In this document: positions 24,349 through 34,018 of the stretch, one piece after another
Position numbering within the stretch: position 1 is the stretch's first letter
How the letters are laid out: each line of letters begins with the position of its first letter
From: Arthrobacter sp. Bi83
GTDB lineage: Bacteria > Actinomycetota > Actinomycetes > Actinomycetales > Micrococcaceae
Direction: 5' to 3'
Length of the DNA: 64,000 nucleotides
Assembly: GCF_918698095.1 (NCBI RefSeq)
Contig: NZ_CAKKLY010000001.1
Location: 248,001-312,000, forward strand
Notes under the pieces: model-generated
Told to the model about the DNA's origin: nothing
The model's database searches: none
The model's input: only the letters and a program-made list of their open reading frames with translations
Program-made: the position numbers and the translations under genes

Positions 24349-25104
24349 TCAGCCGTCGGCAGCCGTCCTGCCGGCACGGCTGCCGGCTCCCTGCCACAAG
24401 CAGGCGTCGACGTCGAACGGAAGCAGCTGGTCCTGCTGGGCCATGATGTTGGCGCCGTGGGCGGTGACGCGGCGCATGAAGTGGCGACGGCAGAGCGTCT
24501 CGTAGCCAACGACCGGCACCTGACTCGAACTTGTGGAATCGGTCTCCGCACCGGAAACCGCCATATCGCCGCCCATCTCGACGTCGCCCACCACCACCTG
24601 GGCACCCTTCATGACCATGACGCCGTCTACCGTCCGGGCATTGTGCGTGGCACGCCGCCCGCACCAGCAGAGGGCCTCCACCTGGAGGACCTGCACGCGG
24701 TCCGCCAGTTCAATAAGCCGCTGTGAACCGGGGAACAGCCGGGTCCGGAAGTCCGCGGTGATTCCAAAGGCGAAGACGTCAACATCGATCTCGTCCACGA
24801 CACGTGCCAACTGCTCCACCTGCCCAGGCGAGTAGAACTGTGCTTCGTCGCAGATGAGGTAGTCGACGCGGATCCCCTGGGTCCGGCGGAGTACCACTTC
24901 GTCCCAGAAGTCCGTGGTGTCCACGACCTCCACGGCGTCCGTTTCGAGCCCCAGACGGCTTGAGATCCGGGAGCCGCCGGCGCGGTCATTGCAGCTGAAG
25001 CGGACCCCGCCGCGTCCGCGGGCACGGTGGTTGTAGTCCATCTGAAGGGCAAGGGTGGACTTTCCGCAGTCCATGGTTCCCGAGAAGAAGACGAGCTCAG
25101 CCAC
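24349..25104 (-). CDS. tdk: thymidine kinase (type II)
   Basis: 251 aa. It phosphorylates thymidine in the dNTP salvage pathway. Walker A is GTMDCGKST (residues 9-17, Lys15), Walker B is ICDEAQF, followed by the lasso/zinc region (CWCG, then CRRHF). The last 35 residues extend beyond a typical type II enzyme. The GTG at 25104 overlaps the end of the upstream phosphodiesterase gene by 8 bp. It ends seven bases from the convergent sepH. dUTPase and Tdk both serve dTTP supply and lie 3 kb apart. Confidence 0.95.
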   Translation of the reverse strand: MAELVFFSGTMDCGKSTLALQMDYNHRARGRGGVRFSCNDRAGGSRISSRLGLETDAVEVVDTTDFWDEVVLRRTQGIRVDYLICDEAQFYSPGQVEQLARVVDEIDVDVFAFGITADFRTRLFPGSQRLIELADRVQVLQVEALCWCGRRATHNARTVDGVMVMKGAQVVVGDVEMGGDMAVSGAETDSTSSSQVPVVGYETLCRRHFMRRVTAHGANIMAQQDQLLPFDVDACLWQGAGSRAGRTAADG

Positions 25105-26353
25105 GGGCTCCCCTGCGGCCGGGGGCCTTGCCCGCAGCCTGGAAGCATAGCAGCGGCACTTCGCGTTCCGCCTTGGTCAGGGAGCCGTGCTGCCCCACCA
25201 CTTCCATGGCCGTGGGGCGCACGCGGCGTGTGTCGTAGAAAGCCAGCGCATCGCGGGCGGCGATCATGACGTCTCCGACCCGCCGTTCCACGGCCGGCCT
25301 GACCTGCCCGAACAGGCCGGCGGCAATCGCCTCTTCCCGGGTAAAGGCCCAGATCCGGTCACCGAACCGGCCGCGCCAGGCGTCAAGCAAGCGCTGCCGG
25401 GTGGTACCGCCGTCGCCGTTCCAGGCATCGTCCTCAAGGTACAGGTGGAGCATTCGCGGCTCCCCTGCAGTGTGCCTGACACCGGCCACGAGCGCCGGGT
25501 CGGCGGAGTAGTCGATCCGCTGGGCTTCGGCCACATCGAGCATGCCGTGGTCGGCCGTGACCAGCACAGTGGTTCCGGCCGGAAGAGTCGCGTGGAGGCG
25601 CTTGACCGTGGCGTCCAGCTCCTCGAGCTGGTGCTCCCACTGCGGCGATTGGGACCCGTAGCGATGGCCGGCCTTGTCGAGGTCGTTCACGTAGAAGTAC
25701 ATGAGGGAAGCGTCGGAGCCCGCCATCACCTCGGCCGCGGCAGCGGTCCGGGCGTGCGAGGTGGTCGCCGAAACGAACGTGCCGCCCCGGAGGGCAGCCC
25801 TTGTCATGGGCGAGTCGCCGAATTGGGGAAGGCTGACGGTGGTGACGTCGACCTGCTCCGCGGCGCGTTCAAAAACTGTGGGGAAAGGCTGCCAGTCATG
25901 GGGGTCCACGTCGGCGTCCCAGTTTCCCAGCATGTTGACCACCTTGTCCTGGGACGGATCAAGGACGTCGTATCCCACGAGTCCGTGCTGGCCGGGAGCC
26001 AGGCCCGTGCCAAGGCTCGCGAGGGAGGCCGCCGTGGTGGACGGGAACGCGGAGTCCAGCCACACCGGCACCGCCCCCTGGCCCTGCTGCATGACGTCGC
26101 GAAGGAAGGGTGTGTGGGCGGACTTTTGTTTCAGGAGGCTGCGGCCCAGCCCGTCGGCGAGGACAACGCAGATTCGCTTGGCCGGTGGCAGGCCGAGCCT
26201 GTTTTCGAAGCCGTCGACCCCGAGGCTCGCCGCGGCGCTGCCCAGCACCTCGGCAACGGAACGCCGGCCGTAGGCGGGTGCGGGCGGAAGCGACGGTGCT
26301 GCGGAAAGTGTCAACGGGGCGGCGGGGGTGGGGAGGTCGTGGTCGGGCCCCAT
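25097..26353 (-). CDS. alkaline phosphatase-superfamily phosphodiesterase / nucleotide pyrophosphatase
   Basis: 418 aa. It shows VVLADGLG (first metal site), AFPSTTAASLASLGTG (Thr nucleophile after FPS), YVNDLDKAGHRYGS and VTADHGMLDV, in the order of the type I phosphodiesterase family. No signal peptide, so it is probably cytoplasmic. The substrate is unknown; relatives hydrolyse nucleotide sugars, dinucleotides or phospholipid head groups. It starts one base after the DUF5998 stop and overlaps tdk by 8 bp, so the three genes 27098-24349 form a tight operon. Confidence 0.85.
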   Translation of the reverse strand: MGPDHDLPTPAAPLTLSAAPSLPPAPAYGRRSVAEVLGSAAASLGVDGFENRLGLPPAKRICVVLADGLGRSLLKQKSAHTPFLRDVMQQGQGAVPVWLDSAFPSTTAASLASLGTGLAPGQHGLVGYDVLDPSQDKVVNMLGNWDADVDPHDWQPFPTVFERAAEQVDVTTVSLPQFGDSPMTRAALRGGTFVSATTSHARTAAAAEVMAGSDASLMYFYVNDLDKAGHRYGSQSPQWEHQLEELDATVKRLHATLPAGTTVLVTADHGMLDVAEAQRIDYSADPALVAGVRHTAGEPRMLHLYLEDDAWNGDGGTTRQRLLDAWRGRFGDRIWAFTREEAIAAGLFGQVRPAVERRVGDVMIAARDALAFYDTRRVRPTAMEVVGQHGSLTKAEREVPLLCFQAAGKAPGRRGARG

Positions 26354-26354
26354 T

Positions 26355-27098
26355 TCAGCGCTGGTGTCCGCGGCTTAGGCGGTTCGAGAAGACGCCCATC
26401 CGGGGGCGCGGCTGCGATGCAGGGAGCCCGTGCGGAACGGGGGCAGCGGACGCCGTGTTGACGGCCCGCAATGCCCGGGCAAAAAGCTTGGCGTCCTGGA
26501 CCGCCTGGAGTCCGTCGGCCTCGGCGCTGATGCGCAGGACGATGTCCTCCTGGGCAATGGTTCCGCTGTAGCCGTGGTCTGCCTCGCACTGAGGGTCGCC
26601 GCAGCTTGCCGGGCCCATCTCGAGCCTCTGGCCGCCGGACCAGGCGATGGCCAGCGTGACTTCACGCACGGGGTCCGAGGGCTTGTAGTTCTGCGGCTGC
26701 GCGTACATGTAGCTCAGCACCACGGAACGGATCTGCGTCACGGGTACGGACTCCGTGGAAATCTGCGCCACGATCTGTTCGCCCGCGTCATCGAGCTGCT
26801 GGTCGTCCACATGCGTGATCACCAGCATGTCGTCGGTAAGCACCAGCACGGTGATGTGCCGCCGGACTTCGGCGCGGTCGAAATGCGTTTCGAGGTGCAC
26901 AAGGTGCGCCACGCAGTCCCGTCCGTCAAGTGCGTCATCCACGACGTCGGCCACCAGTCGCGGGTAGAAGCCGGCCTGCTGAAGGGCCCCGTCCAGGCTC
27001 TGGCCCTGGGCCGTGTGGTTGTGTGAGCTGTGGTGAACGGAAGCCTGGGGGCTGTGGTCGGGCGCTTGAGGCTTCGAGGTGGGAGGCTGGGAGCTCAT
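26355..27098 (-). CDS. DUF5998 protein
   Basis: 247 aa. A disordered Ser/His-rich start (1-35) precedes a single domain with GFYPRLVADVVDDALDG, HVDDQQLDDAG and ADHGYSGTIAQEDIVLRISA. This is the DUF5998 family, seen in actinobacteria upstream of the same phosphodiesterase. No catalytic motif was recognised. The ATG at 27098 has only a GGGGAA in front. First gene of the DUF5998-phosphodiesterase-tdk operon. Confidence 0.75.
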   Translation of the reverse strand: MSSQPPTSKPQAPDHSPQASVHHSSHNHTAQGQSLDGALQQAGFYPRLVADVVDDALDGRDCVAHLVHLETHFDRAEVRRHITVLVLTDDMLVITHVDDQQLDDAGEQIVAQISTESVPVTQIRSVVLSYMYAQPQNYKPSDPVREVTLAIAWSGGQRLEMGPASCGDPQCEADHGYSGTIAQEDIVLRISAEADGLQAVQDAKLFARALRAVNTASAAPVPHGLPASQPRPRMGVFSNRLSRGHQR

Positions 27099-27141
27099 TT
27101 CCCCATTTTCACAGATCGGCTTGGCACATGCTAACCCGGGG

Positions 27142-29832
27142 TCAGCTGCTCATGGCACGGCGGGCACTGTCCGTGCGCTGGGCAGCGTTGCCGATCCGGA
27201 CGTCCGCGCCCAGTATGAAGGCGCCCCGCGGTGTGGCCAGGACCGGGTTGAACTCCACAAGGGCAATTTCCGGATGGGTGTCCTTGAGCCGGGAAAGACG
27301 CGCGGCGAGGTCTTCAAGCGCGGCAACGTCGACGGCCGGAAGCCCCTGGTAGCCGAAGAGCTTGCGGGACGCCCTGGGGCTCCGGATGAAGTCCCGGAGA
27401 TCCGCACCGTACAGCGGCGGCACCCGGTGTGCCCAGTCGTCCAGCAGGTTGACGGCATCGCCCGCGAGCCCGAACGAGACAACCGGCCCCAGCAGCGGGT
27501 CCTCGATGGCGCGGAATGTGCAGGCCTGGCCCACCGGCGCCATTGTCTGCACCTCCAGCGACGAGGAACCGTAAGGCTCGAGTGCGCGCCGCATCTGCTG
27601 AATGTTCAGCCGGAGGGACTCTGGGTCCTGGATGTCCAGCCTCACGCCGCCAAGGTCGAGCCGGTGCCGCAGCATCGGATCGGTGGTCTTCAGCGCCACC
27701 GGCCAGCCCAGCCGGTCCGCGGCTTCTACGGCTTCCTCTGCCGTTTCGAATCCGGCGGAGGGCAACACCTCGACGCCGTAGTGCCCCAGCAGGCGCGCAG
27801 CGTCCGCCGGGGCAAGCTCCTTCAGCTGTTCGCCTTTGACATCCGTGAGCATCAGTTCCAGGTCGGCGTGGGCGGCTTCGGGGTCACAGCCCTCCGGGTC
27901 TGCGAAGAGCCCCTGGTCACGGTTCGCCCACTCGGCGTACCGCACCACCGCGGAGAGCGCGGCGACGGCCGCCCCCGGGTTTGAGTAGCACGGGACCGGT
28001 TCCGCCCGGGCATCCTCCCCCACCATGCCCTCCACATAGACAGAGGGGTCCAGAATGCCGGTGAACGCTGCCACCACGGGTTTACCGGCCTCGGCCGAAC
28101 AGGCGGCGAGCGCGGCCGCGATCTTCTCCACTGTCAGGCCCCTTGCCGGCAGGAAAGCCACCACAGCCGCGTGCACGGCGTCCTGCGACAGGATCTCGCG
28201 CAGGCGGCCCTGCAGGGCAGGCAGCGCACGCGACATGCCGGTGTCAAGATCCAGGTCGGCCGCGATCTCTTCCACGCCGAGGCCGTGGGCCGCCGCACTG
28301 TCCGCCACCACCTTTCCCAGCGCCTTGGAGTTGCTGAAGACCGCGACGCCGGCACCCTTGGGGAGCGGCTGGGCGGAGACAATCTGCGCAACATCCATGA
28401 GCTGTTCGATGGTCTCCACGCGGATGACGCCGGCCTGGCGCATCATGGCGTCCACGGCGCCGGCGGGCGCCTGCGTGGTGCGCACCGCATGCCCGGGAGG
28501 CAGCTGCAGGCCCATGGAGCTGGACTTGGCAACGATGACGGGCTTGATGCGGGCCAGACGGCGGGCCAGCCGCGAGAACTTGCGCGGGTTGCCGATCGAC
28601 TCCAGGTACAGACCCACGGCGGTGGTATCGGCGTCGTCCTCCCAGTACTGCATCATGTCGTTGCCGGAGACATCTGCCCGGTTGCCGGCCGAGAGGAACG
28701 TGGAAATGCCGACGCGGCGGCGGCTGGACGCGGCATAGACGGCGACCCCGATCGCGGCGGACTGGCTGAAGAGGCCAAGGCCGCCGCGCCTGGCCAGGCT
28801 GGGGGCCATCGAGGCGTTCAACGACACCGCGGGATGCGTGTTCACCATGCCCAGCGATGCGGGGCCGATCACGCGCATGCCGTTGGCCCGGGCTTGCCGT
28901 ACCAAAGCCTGCTGGCGCACCAGGCCGCGGTCGCCGTCCTCGGCAAACCCCGCCGACGCCACGACGATCCCCTTGACGCCGGCGGCCGCACACTCGTCCA
29001 CCACTTTGGGGACTTCCTCGTAGGGCACGGCCACAATGGCGAGCTGCACGGGCCCGGGTACCTCCGAGAGGCTGCCGAAGGACAGCATCCCAGCGAGCTC
29101 CAGCGCTTCGGGGTTGATGGCATAGACCGGGCCGGTGAAGCCTGCCTCAATGATGTGTTCCAGCAGTTGGTACCCCACGGTGCCCCACTTGCGGCTGGCC
29201 CCGATGACCGCAACCGACGACGGCGCCAGCAGGTCCTGCACGCTCCTCGCCTCCGCACGGTGTTCCCGGGCTTCCATCACCGCCCGCGACTTGTCGGTGG
29301 GATCGATGTTGAACTCCAGGCTGACGACTCCGTCGTCAAAATGGCGTTTGACGTCATAGCCTGCGTCGGAAAAGACCATCAGCATTTTTCGGTTCTCCGG
29401 CAGAACCTCCGCGGCGAACCTCCGGATTCCGTTTTCGCGGGCGGCGGCTGCCAGGTGCTCGAGCAGGATGGAGCCGATGCCGCGGCCCTGGTGGGCATCG
29501 GCGATGTTGAAGGCCACCTCGGCTTCGGCCGGATCGTCGAGCCGGTCGTAGCGGCCGATCCCGATGATTTCCCCGCCGATGGTGATCACGAATGCCACCC
29601 GGTTGCGGTAGTCGACCTCCGTGAACCGCTTGAGCTCCTTGCTCGAGAGCCGGGCCTTGAACGCGAAGAACCGCATGTAGATTGAGTTCTGCGACTGTCC
29701 GGCATGAAAGGCTTGAACGGCGTCAGCATCCGAGGGATGAATGGGCCGCAAGTGTGCCGTCCCGCCGTCCCGCAGGACGACATCGGCTTCCCAATATTCC
29801 GGATATACGCCGTCCCCGGGCTGATCCACCAT
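27142..29832 (-). CDS. GNAT acetyltransferase fused to NDP-forming acyl-CoA synthetase-like domains
   Basis: 896 aa. An N-terminal GNAT domain (about 15-185; acetyl-CoA loop HQGRGIGSILLEH) is followed by CoA-binding and ligase-like domains (about 205-680; GASRKWGTVGYQLLEHI) and an ATP-grasp domain (about 690-875). The layout is that of PatZ/Pka protein lysine acetyltransferases in the order used by actinobacteria. The usual phospho-histidine of active ADP-forming synthetases (SHTG) is not seen at the aligned position, which reads RTTQAPAGA, suggesting a sensing rather than catalytic synthetase part. The start codon ATG at 29832 has a TAGGCT box six bases upstream and no ribosome site, so it is probably leaderless. 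Divergent from parC. Confidence 0.85.
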   Translation of the reverse strand: MVDQPGDGVYPEYWEADVVLRDGGTAHLRPIHPSDADAVQAFHAGQSQNSIYMRFFAFKARLSSKELKRFTEVDYRNRVAFVITIGGEIIGIGRYDRLDDPAEAEVAFNIADAHQGRGIGSILLEHLAAAARENGIRRFAAEVLPENRKMLMVFSDAGYDVKRHFDDGVVSLEFNIDPTDKSRAVMEAREHRAEARSVQDLLAPSSVAVIGASRKWGTVGYQLLEHIIEAGFTGPVYAINPEALELAGMLSFGSLSEVPGPVQLAIVAVPYEEVPKVVDECAAAGVKGIVVASAGFAEDGDRGLVRQQALVRQARANGMRVIGPASLGMVNTHPAVSLNASMAPSLARRGGLGLFSQSAAIGVAVYAASSRRRVGISTFLSAGNRADVSGNDMMQYWEDDADTTAVGLYLESIGNPRKFSRLARRLARIKPVIVAKSSSMGLQLPPGHAVRTTQAPAGAVDAMMRQAGVIRVETIEQLMDVAQIVSAQPLPKGAGVAVFSNSKALGKVVADSAAAHGLGVEEIAADLDLDTGMSRALPALQGRLREILSQDAVHAAVVAFLPARGLTVEKIAAALAACSAEAGKPVVAAFTGILDPSVYVEGMVGEDARAEPVPCYSNPGAAVAALSAVVRYAEWANRDQGLFADPEGCDPEAAHADLELMLTDVKGEQLKELAPADAARLLGHYGVEVLPSAGFETAEEAVEAADRLGWPVALKTTDPMLRHRLDLGGVRLDIQDPESLRLNIQQMRRALEPYGSSSLEVQTMAPVGQACTFRAIEDPLLGPVVSFGLAGDAVNLLDDWAHRVPPLYGADLRDFIRSPRASRKLFGYQGLPAVDVAALEDLAARLSRLKDTHPEIALVEFNPVLATPRGAFILGADVRIGNAAQRTDSARRAMSS

Positions 29833-29835
29833 AGG

Positions 29836-29850
29836 CTTAGCCTAGCTAAG
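29836..29850. promoter_or_regulatory. palindrome CTTAGC-CTA-GCTAAG covering the -10 box
   Basis: Perfect 6-bp arms with a 3-bp centre in the 55-bp divergent region. It covers the leaderless -10 box TAGGCT (29839-29844, minus strand) of the acetyltransferase gene. The core TTAGCCTA equals the centre of the DtxR/IdeR consensus, but the outer bases fit poorly. Confidence 0.4.
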
Positions 29851-29887
29851 ACTCCCGAAGTGCACCCCAAAAGGATTTACCAGCCCC

Positions 29888-32401
29888 ATGGCCCGCCGCC
29901 AGACTTCAGCCCCGTCAGGGGAAACCGCCCAGGACTACACCGAAAACATCGTAGACATTGACGTCACTTCCGAGATGGAAGGCTCCTTCCTGGAGTATGC
30001 CTACTCAGTCATCTACTCCCGGGCACTGCCCGATGCCCGCGACGGCCTCAAACCGGTCCAGCGGCGCATTCTGTACATGATGAGCGACATGGGCCTGCGG
30101 CCGGACCGCGGCCACGTCAAGAGCGCCCGTGTGGTGGGCGAGGTCATGGGCAAGCTCCACCCGCACGGCGACACCGCCATCTACGATGCGATGGTCCGGA
30201 TGGCCCAGGATTTCTCGCTGCGGCTTCCGCTCATCGACGGACACGGCAACTTCGGGTCGCTCGACGACGGCCCTGCGGCGCCGCGCTACACGGAGGCCCG
30301 CCTCGCGGCGGCGGCCCTGACGCTGACCGACCACCTCGATGAAGACGTGGTGGACTTTGTCCCGAACTATGACAACCAGCTCACCCAGCCGGATGTCCTG
30401 CCGGCCGCGTTCCCCAACCTGCTGGTCAACGGCGCCACGGGCATTGCTGTGGGCATGGCCACCAACATGGCGCCGCACAACCTCGTGGAGGTCATCTCCG
30501 CTGCCCGGCACCTGATCGCCAACCCGGACGCCACCCTGGAAGACATCATGAGGTTCATCCCGGGTCCCGATCTCCCCACGGGCGGCCGGATCGTGGGCCT
30601 GGACGGCATCCGGGACGCGTACGCCACCGGCCGCGGATCCTTCAAGACCCGCGCCAAGGTGGAGGTGGAGCAGCTGTCTGCCCGGCGGACGGGCATCGTC
30701 GTGACCGAACTCCCCTACATGGTGGGCCCGGAGAAGGTGATCGAGAAGATCAAGGACGCCGTCAACGGCAAGAAGCTTGCCGGAATCAGCGACATCATTG
30801 ACCTCACCGACCGCAAGCACGGCCTGCGCCTGGTGATCGAGCTGAAAAATGGTTTCAACCCAAACGCGGTGCTCCAGCAGCTCTACCGGTACTCGCCCAT
30901 GGAAGATTCCTTCGGCATCAACAACGTCACTTTGGTGGACGGGCAGCCGCAGACCCTGGGCCTGCTGAAACTGCTGACGGTCTATGTCGACCACCGCCTC
31001 AACGTGGTCCGCCGCCGGACCGCGTTCCGGCTGGGCAAGAAGAAGGACCGCCTGCACCTGGTGGAGGGCCTCCTGATTGCCATCGTGGACATCGATGAAG
31101 TCATCCAGATCATCCGGTCCTCGGATGAGGCGTCAGCGGCGAGGGAGCGCCTGATGTCCATCTACGACCTCTCCGAGGTCCAGGCCAACTACATCCTGGA
31201 ACTCCGGCTGCGCCAGCTGACCAAGTACTCCCGGATCGAACTCGAGAAGGAGCAGGACCAGCTCCGCCGCGAGATCGAGGAGCTCGAAGCCATTCTTGGT
31301 TCCGACGCGCTGCTGCGTGAACTGGTTTCCGGGGAACTCGCGGAAATTGCGGAGAAATACGGCACTCCCCGGCGCACGGTATTGCTGGAATCCGAGGCCG
31401 TCTCCCCCACCGTCGCTGCGGCGGCCGCCCCCGGCGTCAAGGGCAAGGCCGCGCCGCTGGCCTTGGAGATAGCGGATGATCCCTGCTGGGCCATCCTTAC
31501 GGCATCGGGCCAGATAGCCAGGACGTCCAACCAGGACAGCCTCGCGGAAGCCGGGCCGCGCTCCAAGCATGATGTGTTCCGCTCCGTCATCAAGACCTCG
31601 GCCCGGGGTGAGATCGCCGCAGTCACGTCGCAGGGGCGCATGCTGCGCATCCAGGTCATGGACATGCCCGTCCTCCCGCCGATGTCCGGCCTGCCGAACC
31701 TCGCCGGCGGCGTGCCGGCCAAGGACTTCATCACGCTGCTGAAGGGCGAAACACTCGTCGCTTTTGCGCCGCTGGATGAGGTCCTGGCCATCGGGACCGC
31801 GCAGGGGGTCATCAAGCGCGTGCAGCCTGACTACCCGCTGAACCGGGAAGACTGGGAGGTCATCGCGCTCAAGGACAAGGACGCAGTGGTGGGTGTGGCG
31901 CCCGCGGGTTCCGACGACGCCGACCTCGTGTTCCTGACGCGCCAGGCCCAGCTTTTGCGGTTCAACGCGGCAAGTGTCCGCCCCCAGGGGCGGACCGCCG
32001 GTGGCATGGCCGGCATCAAGCTTGCGTCCGGCGACCAGGTGATTTTCTTTGGTTCCGCCGCCCCCGGCGACGAGGCCGCCGTCGTCGTCACGATTTCCGG
32101 GACCGACGGCGCCCTGCCGGGCACGGCGCCGGGCGCCGCGAAGGTCACGGCGTTGTCCGAGTACCCGGCCAAGGGCAGGGCCACCGCCGGGGTCCGGGCA
32201 CACCGGTTCCTGAAGGGCGAGGACACGCTGCTGCTGGCCTGGGCCGGCCACGGCCCGGCAAAGGCCTCGTCCTTGGCCGGGGTGGCCCGTTCCCTTCCCC
32301 AGGAACACGGGCGCCGGGACGGTTCCGGCATTCCGCTCTCGCAGGCTGTGGAGGCGATCGGGCCCAGCATGACGTGGCCTGAGGCGGAGCAGCCGGGCTG
32401 A
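29888..32401 (+). CDS. parC: DNA topoisomerase IV subunit A (GyrA-like)
   Basis: 837 aa. This is the DNA-breaking subunit of a type IIA topoisomerase. The winged-helix/tower region (30-500) contains the catalytic tyrosine Tyr134 (APRYTEARL). The quinolone-determining region is 75-107 ([10 protein letters not shown], with Thr96 at the place of E. coli GyrA Ser83). The C-terminal beta-pinwheel (about 520-820) lacks an obvious GyrA box, which argues for topoisomerase IV rather than gyrase. The partner parE lies at 42821-44929, as in the Streptomyces parE/parC neighbourhood near hrdB. Weak AAGGA upstream of the ATG at 29888. Confidence 0.93.
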   Translation: MARRQTSAPSGETAQDYTENIVDIDVTSEMEGSFLEYAYSVIYSRALPDARDGLKPVQRRILYMMSDMGLRPDRGHVKSARVVGEVMGKLHPHGDTAIYDAMVRMAQDFSLRLPLIDGHGNFGSLDDGPAAPRYTEARLAAAALTLTDHLDEDVVDFVPNYDNQLTQPDVLPAAFPNLLVNGATGIAVGMATNMAPHNLVEVISAARHLIANPDATLEDIMRFIPGPDLPTGGRIVGLDGIRDAYATGRGSFKTRAKVEVEQLSARRTGIVVTELPYMVGPEKVIEKIKDAVNGKKLAGISDIIDLTDRKHGLRLVIELKNGFNPNAVLQQLYRYSPMEDSFGINNVTLVDGQPQTLGLLKLLTVYVDHRLNVVRRRTAFRLGKKKDRLHLVEGLLIAIVDIDEVIQIIRSSDEASAARERLMSIYDLSEVQANYILELRLRQLTKYSRIELEKEQDQLRREIEELEAILGSDALLRELVSGELAEIAEKYGTPRRTVLLESEAVSPTVAAAAAPGVKGKAAPLALEIADDPCWAILTASGQIARTSNQDSLAEAGPRSKHDVFRSVIKTSARGEIAAVTSQGRMLRIQVMDMPVLPPMSGLPNLAGGVPAKDFITLLKGETLVAFAPLDEVLAIGTAQGVIKRVQPDYPLNREDWEVIALKDKDAVVGVAPAGSDDADLVFLTRQAQLLRFNAASVRPQGRTAGGMAGIKLASGDQVIFFGSAAPGDEAAVVVTISGTDGALPGTAPGAAKVTALSEYPAKGRATAGVRAHRFLKGEDTLLLAWAGHGPAKASSLAGVARSLPQEHGRRDGSGIPLSQAVEAIGPSMTWPEAEQPG

Positions 32402-32419
32402 CCGCGCTGCCGGCGGGCC

Positions 32420-32425
32420 TAGACT
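32420..32425 (+). promoter_or_regulatory. leaderless -10 box (TAGACT) of the DinB gene
   Basis: TAGACT followed by six bases and the ATG at 32432; no ribosome site. Confidence 0.55.
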
Positions 32426-32431
32426 ACTGCC

Positions 32432-32950
32432 ATGCCTATCATCCCGGATGAAAAAGACTGGACCTGGGTCCTCTCCCGCCCGTGCAGCGAATGCGGCTTC
32501 GACGCCTCGACGGTCACGCCGTCCACGGTGCCTGGCAGCGTGGAAAACATGCTCCCCCGGTGGCGCGCTGTTCTGCGCCGTCCGGGCGCTGCTGAGCGCC
32601 CCGATGACAGCACCTGGTCGACCCTCGAATATGCCTGCCACGTACGCGATGTTTTCAGTCTCTTCGACCGGCGCCTGAACCTGATGCTCACCGATGACAA
32701 CGCCCGCTTTGAAAACTGGGACCAGGACCGGACGGCCGTGGAGAGCGATTACGCCGGGTCAGATCCCGCCGCGGTCAGTGCCGAGCTGACGGCCGAGGGC
32801 GAACAGGTGGCCGCCTCCTTTGCCCGGGTCAGGGAATCCCAATGGGGCAGGACCGGGCTCCGCAGCAACGGTTCGGAATTCACGGTGCTGACGCTCGCGC
32901 AGTATTTCCTGCACGACGTTACCCACCACCTGTCGGATGTGGAGGGCTAG
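32432..32950 (+). CDS. DinB-family protein
   Basis: 172 aa, a four-helix DinB-like protein. Putative metal-site histidines lie at the usual places: LEYACHVRDVF (His ~69) and the C-terminal YFLHDVTHHLSDV. Relatives include mycothiol- or bacillithiol-dependent transferases and maleylpyruvate isomerases; the specific reaction is not readable. Likely a leaderless transcript. Downstream and convergent is an alpha/beta hydrolase gene. Confidence 0.82.
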   Translation: MPIIPDEKDWTWVLSRPCSECGFDASTVTPSTVPGSVENMLPRWRAVLRRPGAAERPDDSTWSTLEYACHVRDVFSLFDRRLNLMLTDDNARFENWDQDRTAVESDYAGSDPAAVSAELTAEGEQVAASFARVRESQWGRTGLRSNGSEFTVLTLAQYFLHDVTHHLSDVEG

Positions 32951-32997
32951 CCTGAATTAGGCCGGGCCTCCCGCTGGCCCTGCGCTTCGGGTATTGG

Positions 32998-34011
32998 TCA
33001 GTGATCTTTGGCGAGGAACGTGGTGATCAGTTCCGCCATGCGCTTGGACTGGGTCCAATGCAGGTAGTGTCCACCGTCGAGCGTCACGATCTCGTGGCCC
33101 CTCACGTTGTTCAGCAGCTTTTCCGCAGCGCGCTGTTTGGTTTGGGTTTCGGGTGTCTTTTCGTCTGAGATGAAGGCAAGTACGGGCAGCCCATCGGGAT
33201 ACTTGACGCCCCTGAGGGCGGCAGCGTTGTTTCCGATTCGGGCCGTTTCGTCGACCACAGCTTGGTTCCCGAAGTTCCAGCTCTGCATCAGGCGCATCCG
33301 CTCCAGTTCGTCTGCCGTGTAGGCGTCGCCGTCGGGGTTGACAAGGCCGGGGGCCACTGAACCCACGATGCGGACCAGCCCCGTGACAGAGGGGATCCGT
33401 TCCCAACTGGCATCCTGCAGCGGCAGCTCGACGGGTCCGCTCTCCGCTTTCGGTATGGTGGCATCGATTCCGATCACCGCCGACACTTCCTTCGGGTAGC
33501 GGTTCGCGTAATCCAGCGTGTAGAAGCCGGCGATCGAGTGTCCTGCCAGGACATAGGGCCGCTTGATGTTGAGTTTGGTGAGCACCTCGTGGAGCTCCTT
33601 GCTGATGTTCTCGGTGCTGCGCTCCCGGGCGCTCATGTCGCTGTAGCCGTAGCCGAATCCCTCCACCACGGTGACGTCGAAGTTGCCAAGTTCCCGGATC
33701 AGGGGTGCGAAGTCGAGGGCGGGTGCCGCCGTCCCGAGGCCGCTGAGGAGAACGAGCGGTTGGCCGGTGTGTCCGTTCCGGTACACGTTGAGGGCGCCGC
33801 TGCTGATCTGGATTCTTTCGCCATACGCCGCGATGCTGGATTTCTCTGCCCGCTCAAAAAGCAGGTTGGCTGCCGTCGAGGCGAGTCCCAACACCACGGC
33901 GATGAGTGCCACGATGCCGGTGACCCGCAACCAGCGCCTCGGCCTCTTGTAGCCGGCACCGGGCGCGGTAACTGCCGGCGGCCTGGCAGTTCTGTGAGGA
34001 AATATGCGCAT
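32998..34011 (-). CDS. membrane-anchored alpha/beta hydrolase
   Basis: 337 aa. A basic N-terminus and one hydrophobic segment (about 28-52, VTGIVALIAVVLGLASTAAN) suggest an uncleaved signal anchor, with the hydrolase domain outside. The nucleophile elbow is LAGHSIAGFY, an oxyanion-side motif is LLSGLGTAAP, and the catalytic histidine is likely in LDGGHYLHW. The substrate is unknown. The ATG at 34011 lies seven bases after the stop of the GNAT gene, so the two probably form an operon. The longer frame upstream overlaps the GNAT gene and was not used. Confidence 0.82.
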   Translation of the reverse strand: MRIFPHRTARPPAVTAPGAGYKRPRRWLRVTGIVALIAVVLGLASTAANLLFERAEKSSIAAYGERIQISSGALNVYRNGHTGQPLVLLSGLGTAAPALDFAPLIRELGNFDVTVVEGFGYGYSDMSARERSTENISKELHEVLTKLNIKRPYVLAGHSIAGFYTLDYANRYPKEVSAVIGIDATIPKAESGPVELPLQDASWERIPSVTGLVRIVGSVAPGLVNPDGDAYTADELERMRLMQSWNFGNQAVVDETARIGNNAAALRGVKYPDGLPVLAFISDEKTPETQTKQRAAEKLLNNVRGHEIVTLDGGHYLHWTQSKRMAELITTFLAKDH

Positions 34012-34018
34012 GACGGGC

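Noticed and set aside
28171..29685. 504-codon frame antisense to the acetyltransferase fusion
   Set aside because: Shadow frame of a GC-rich gene without family features.
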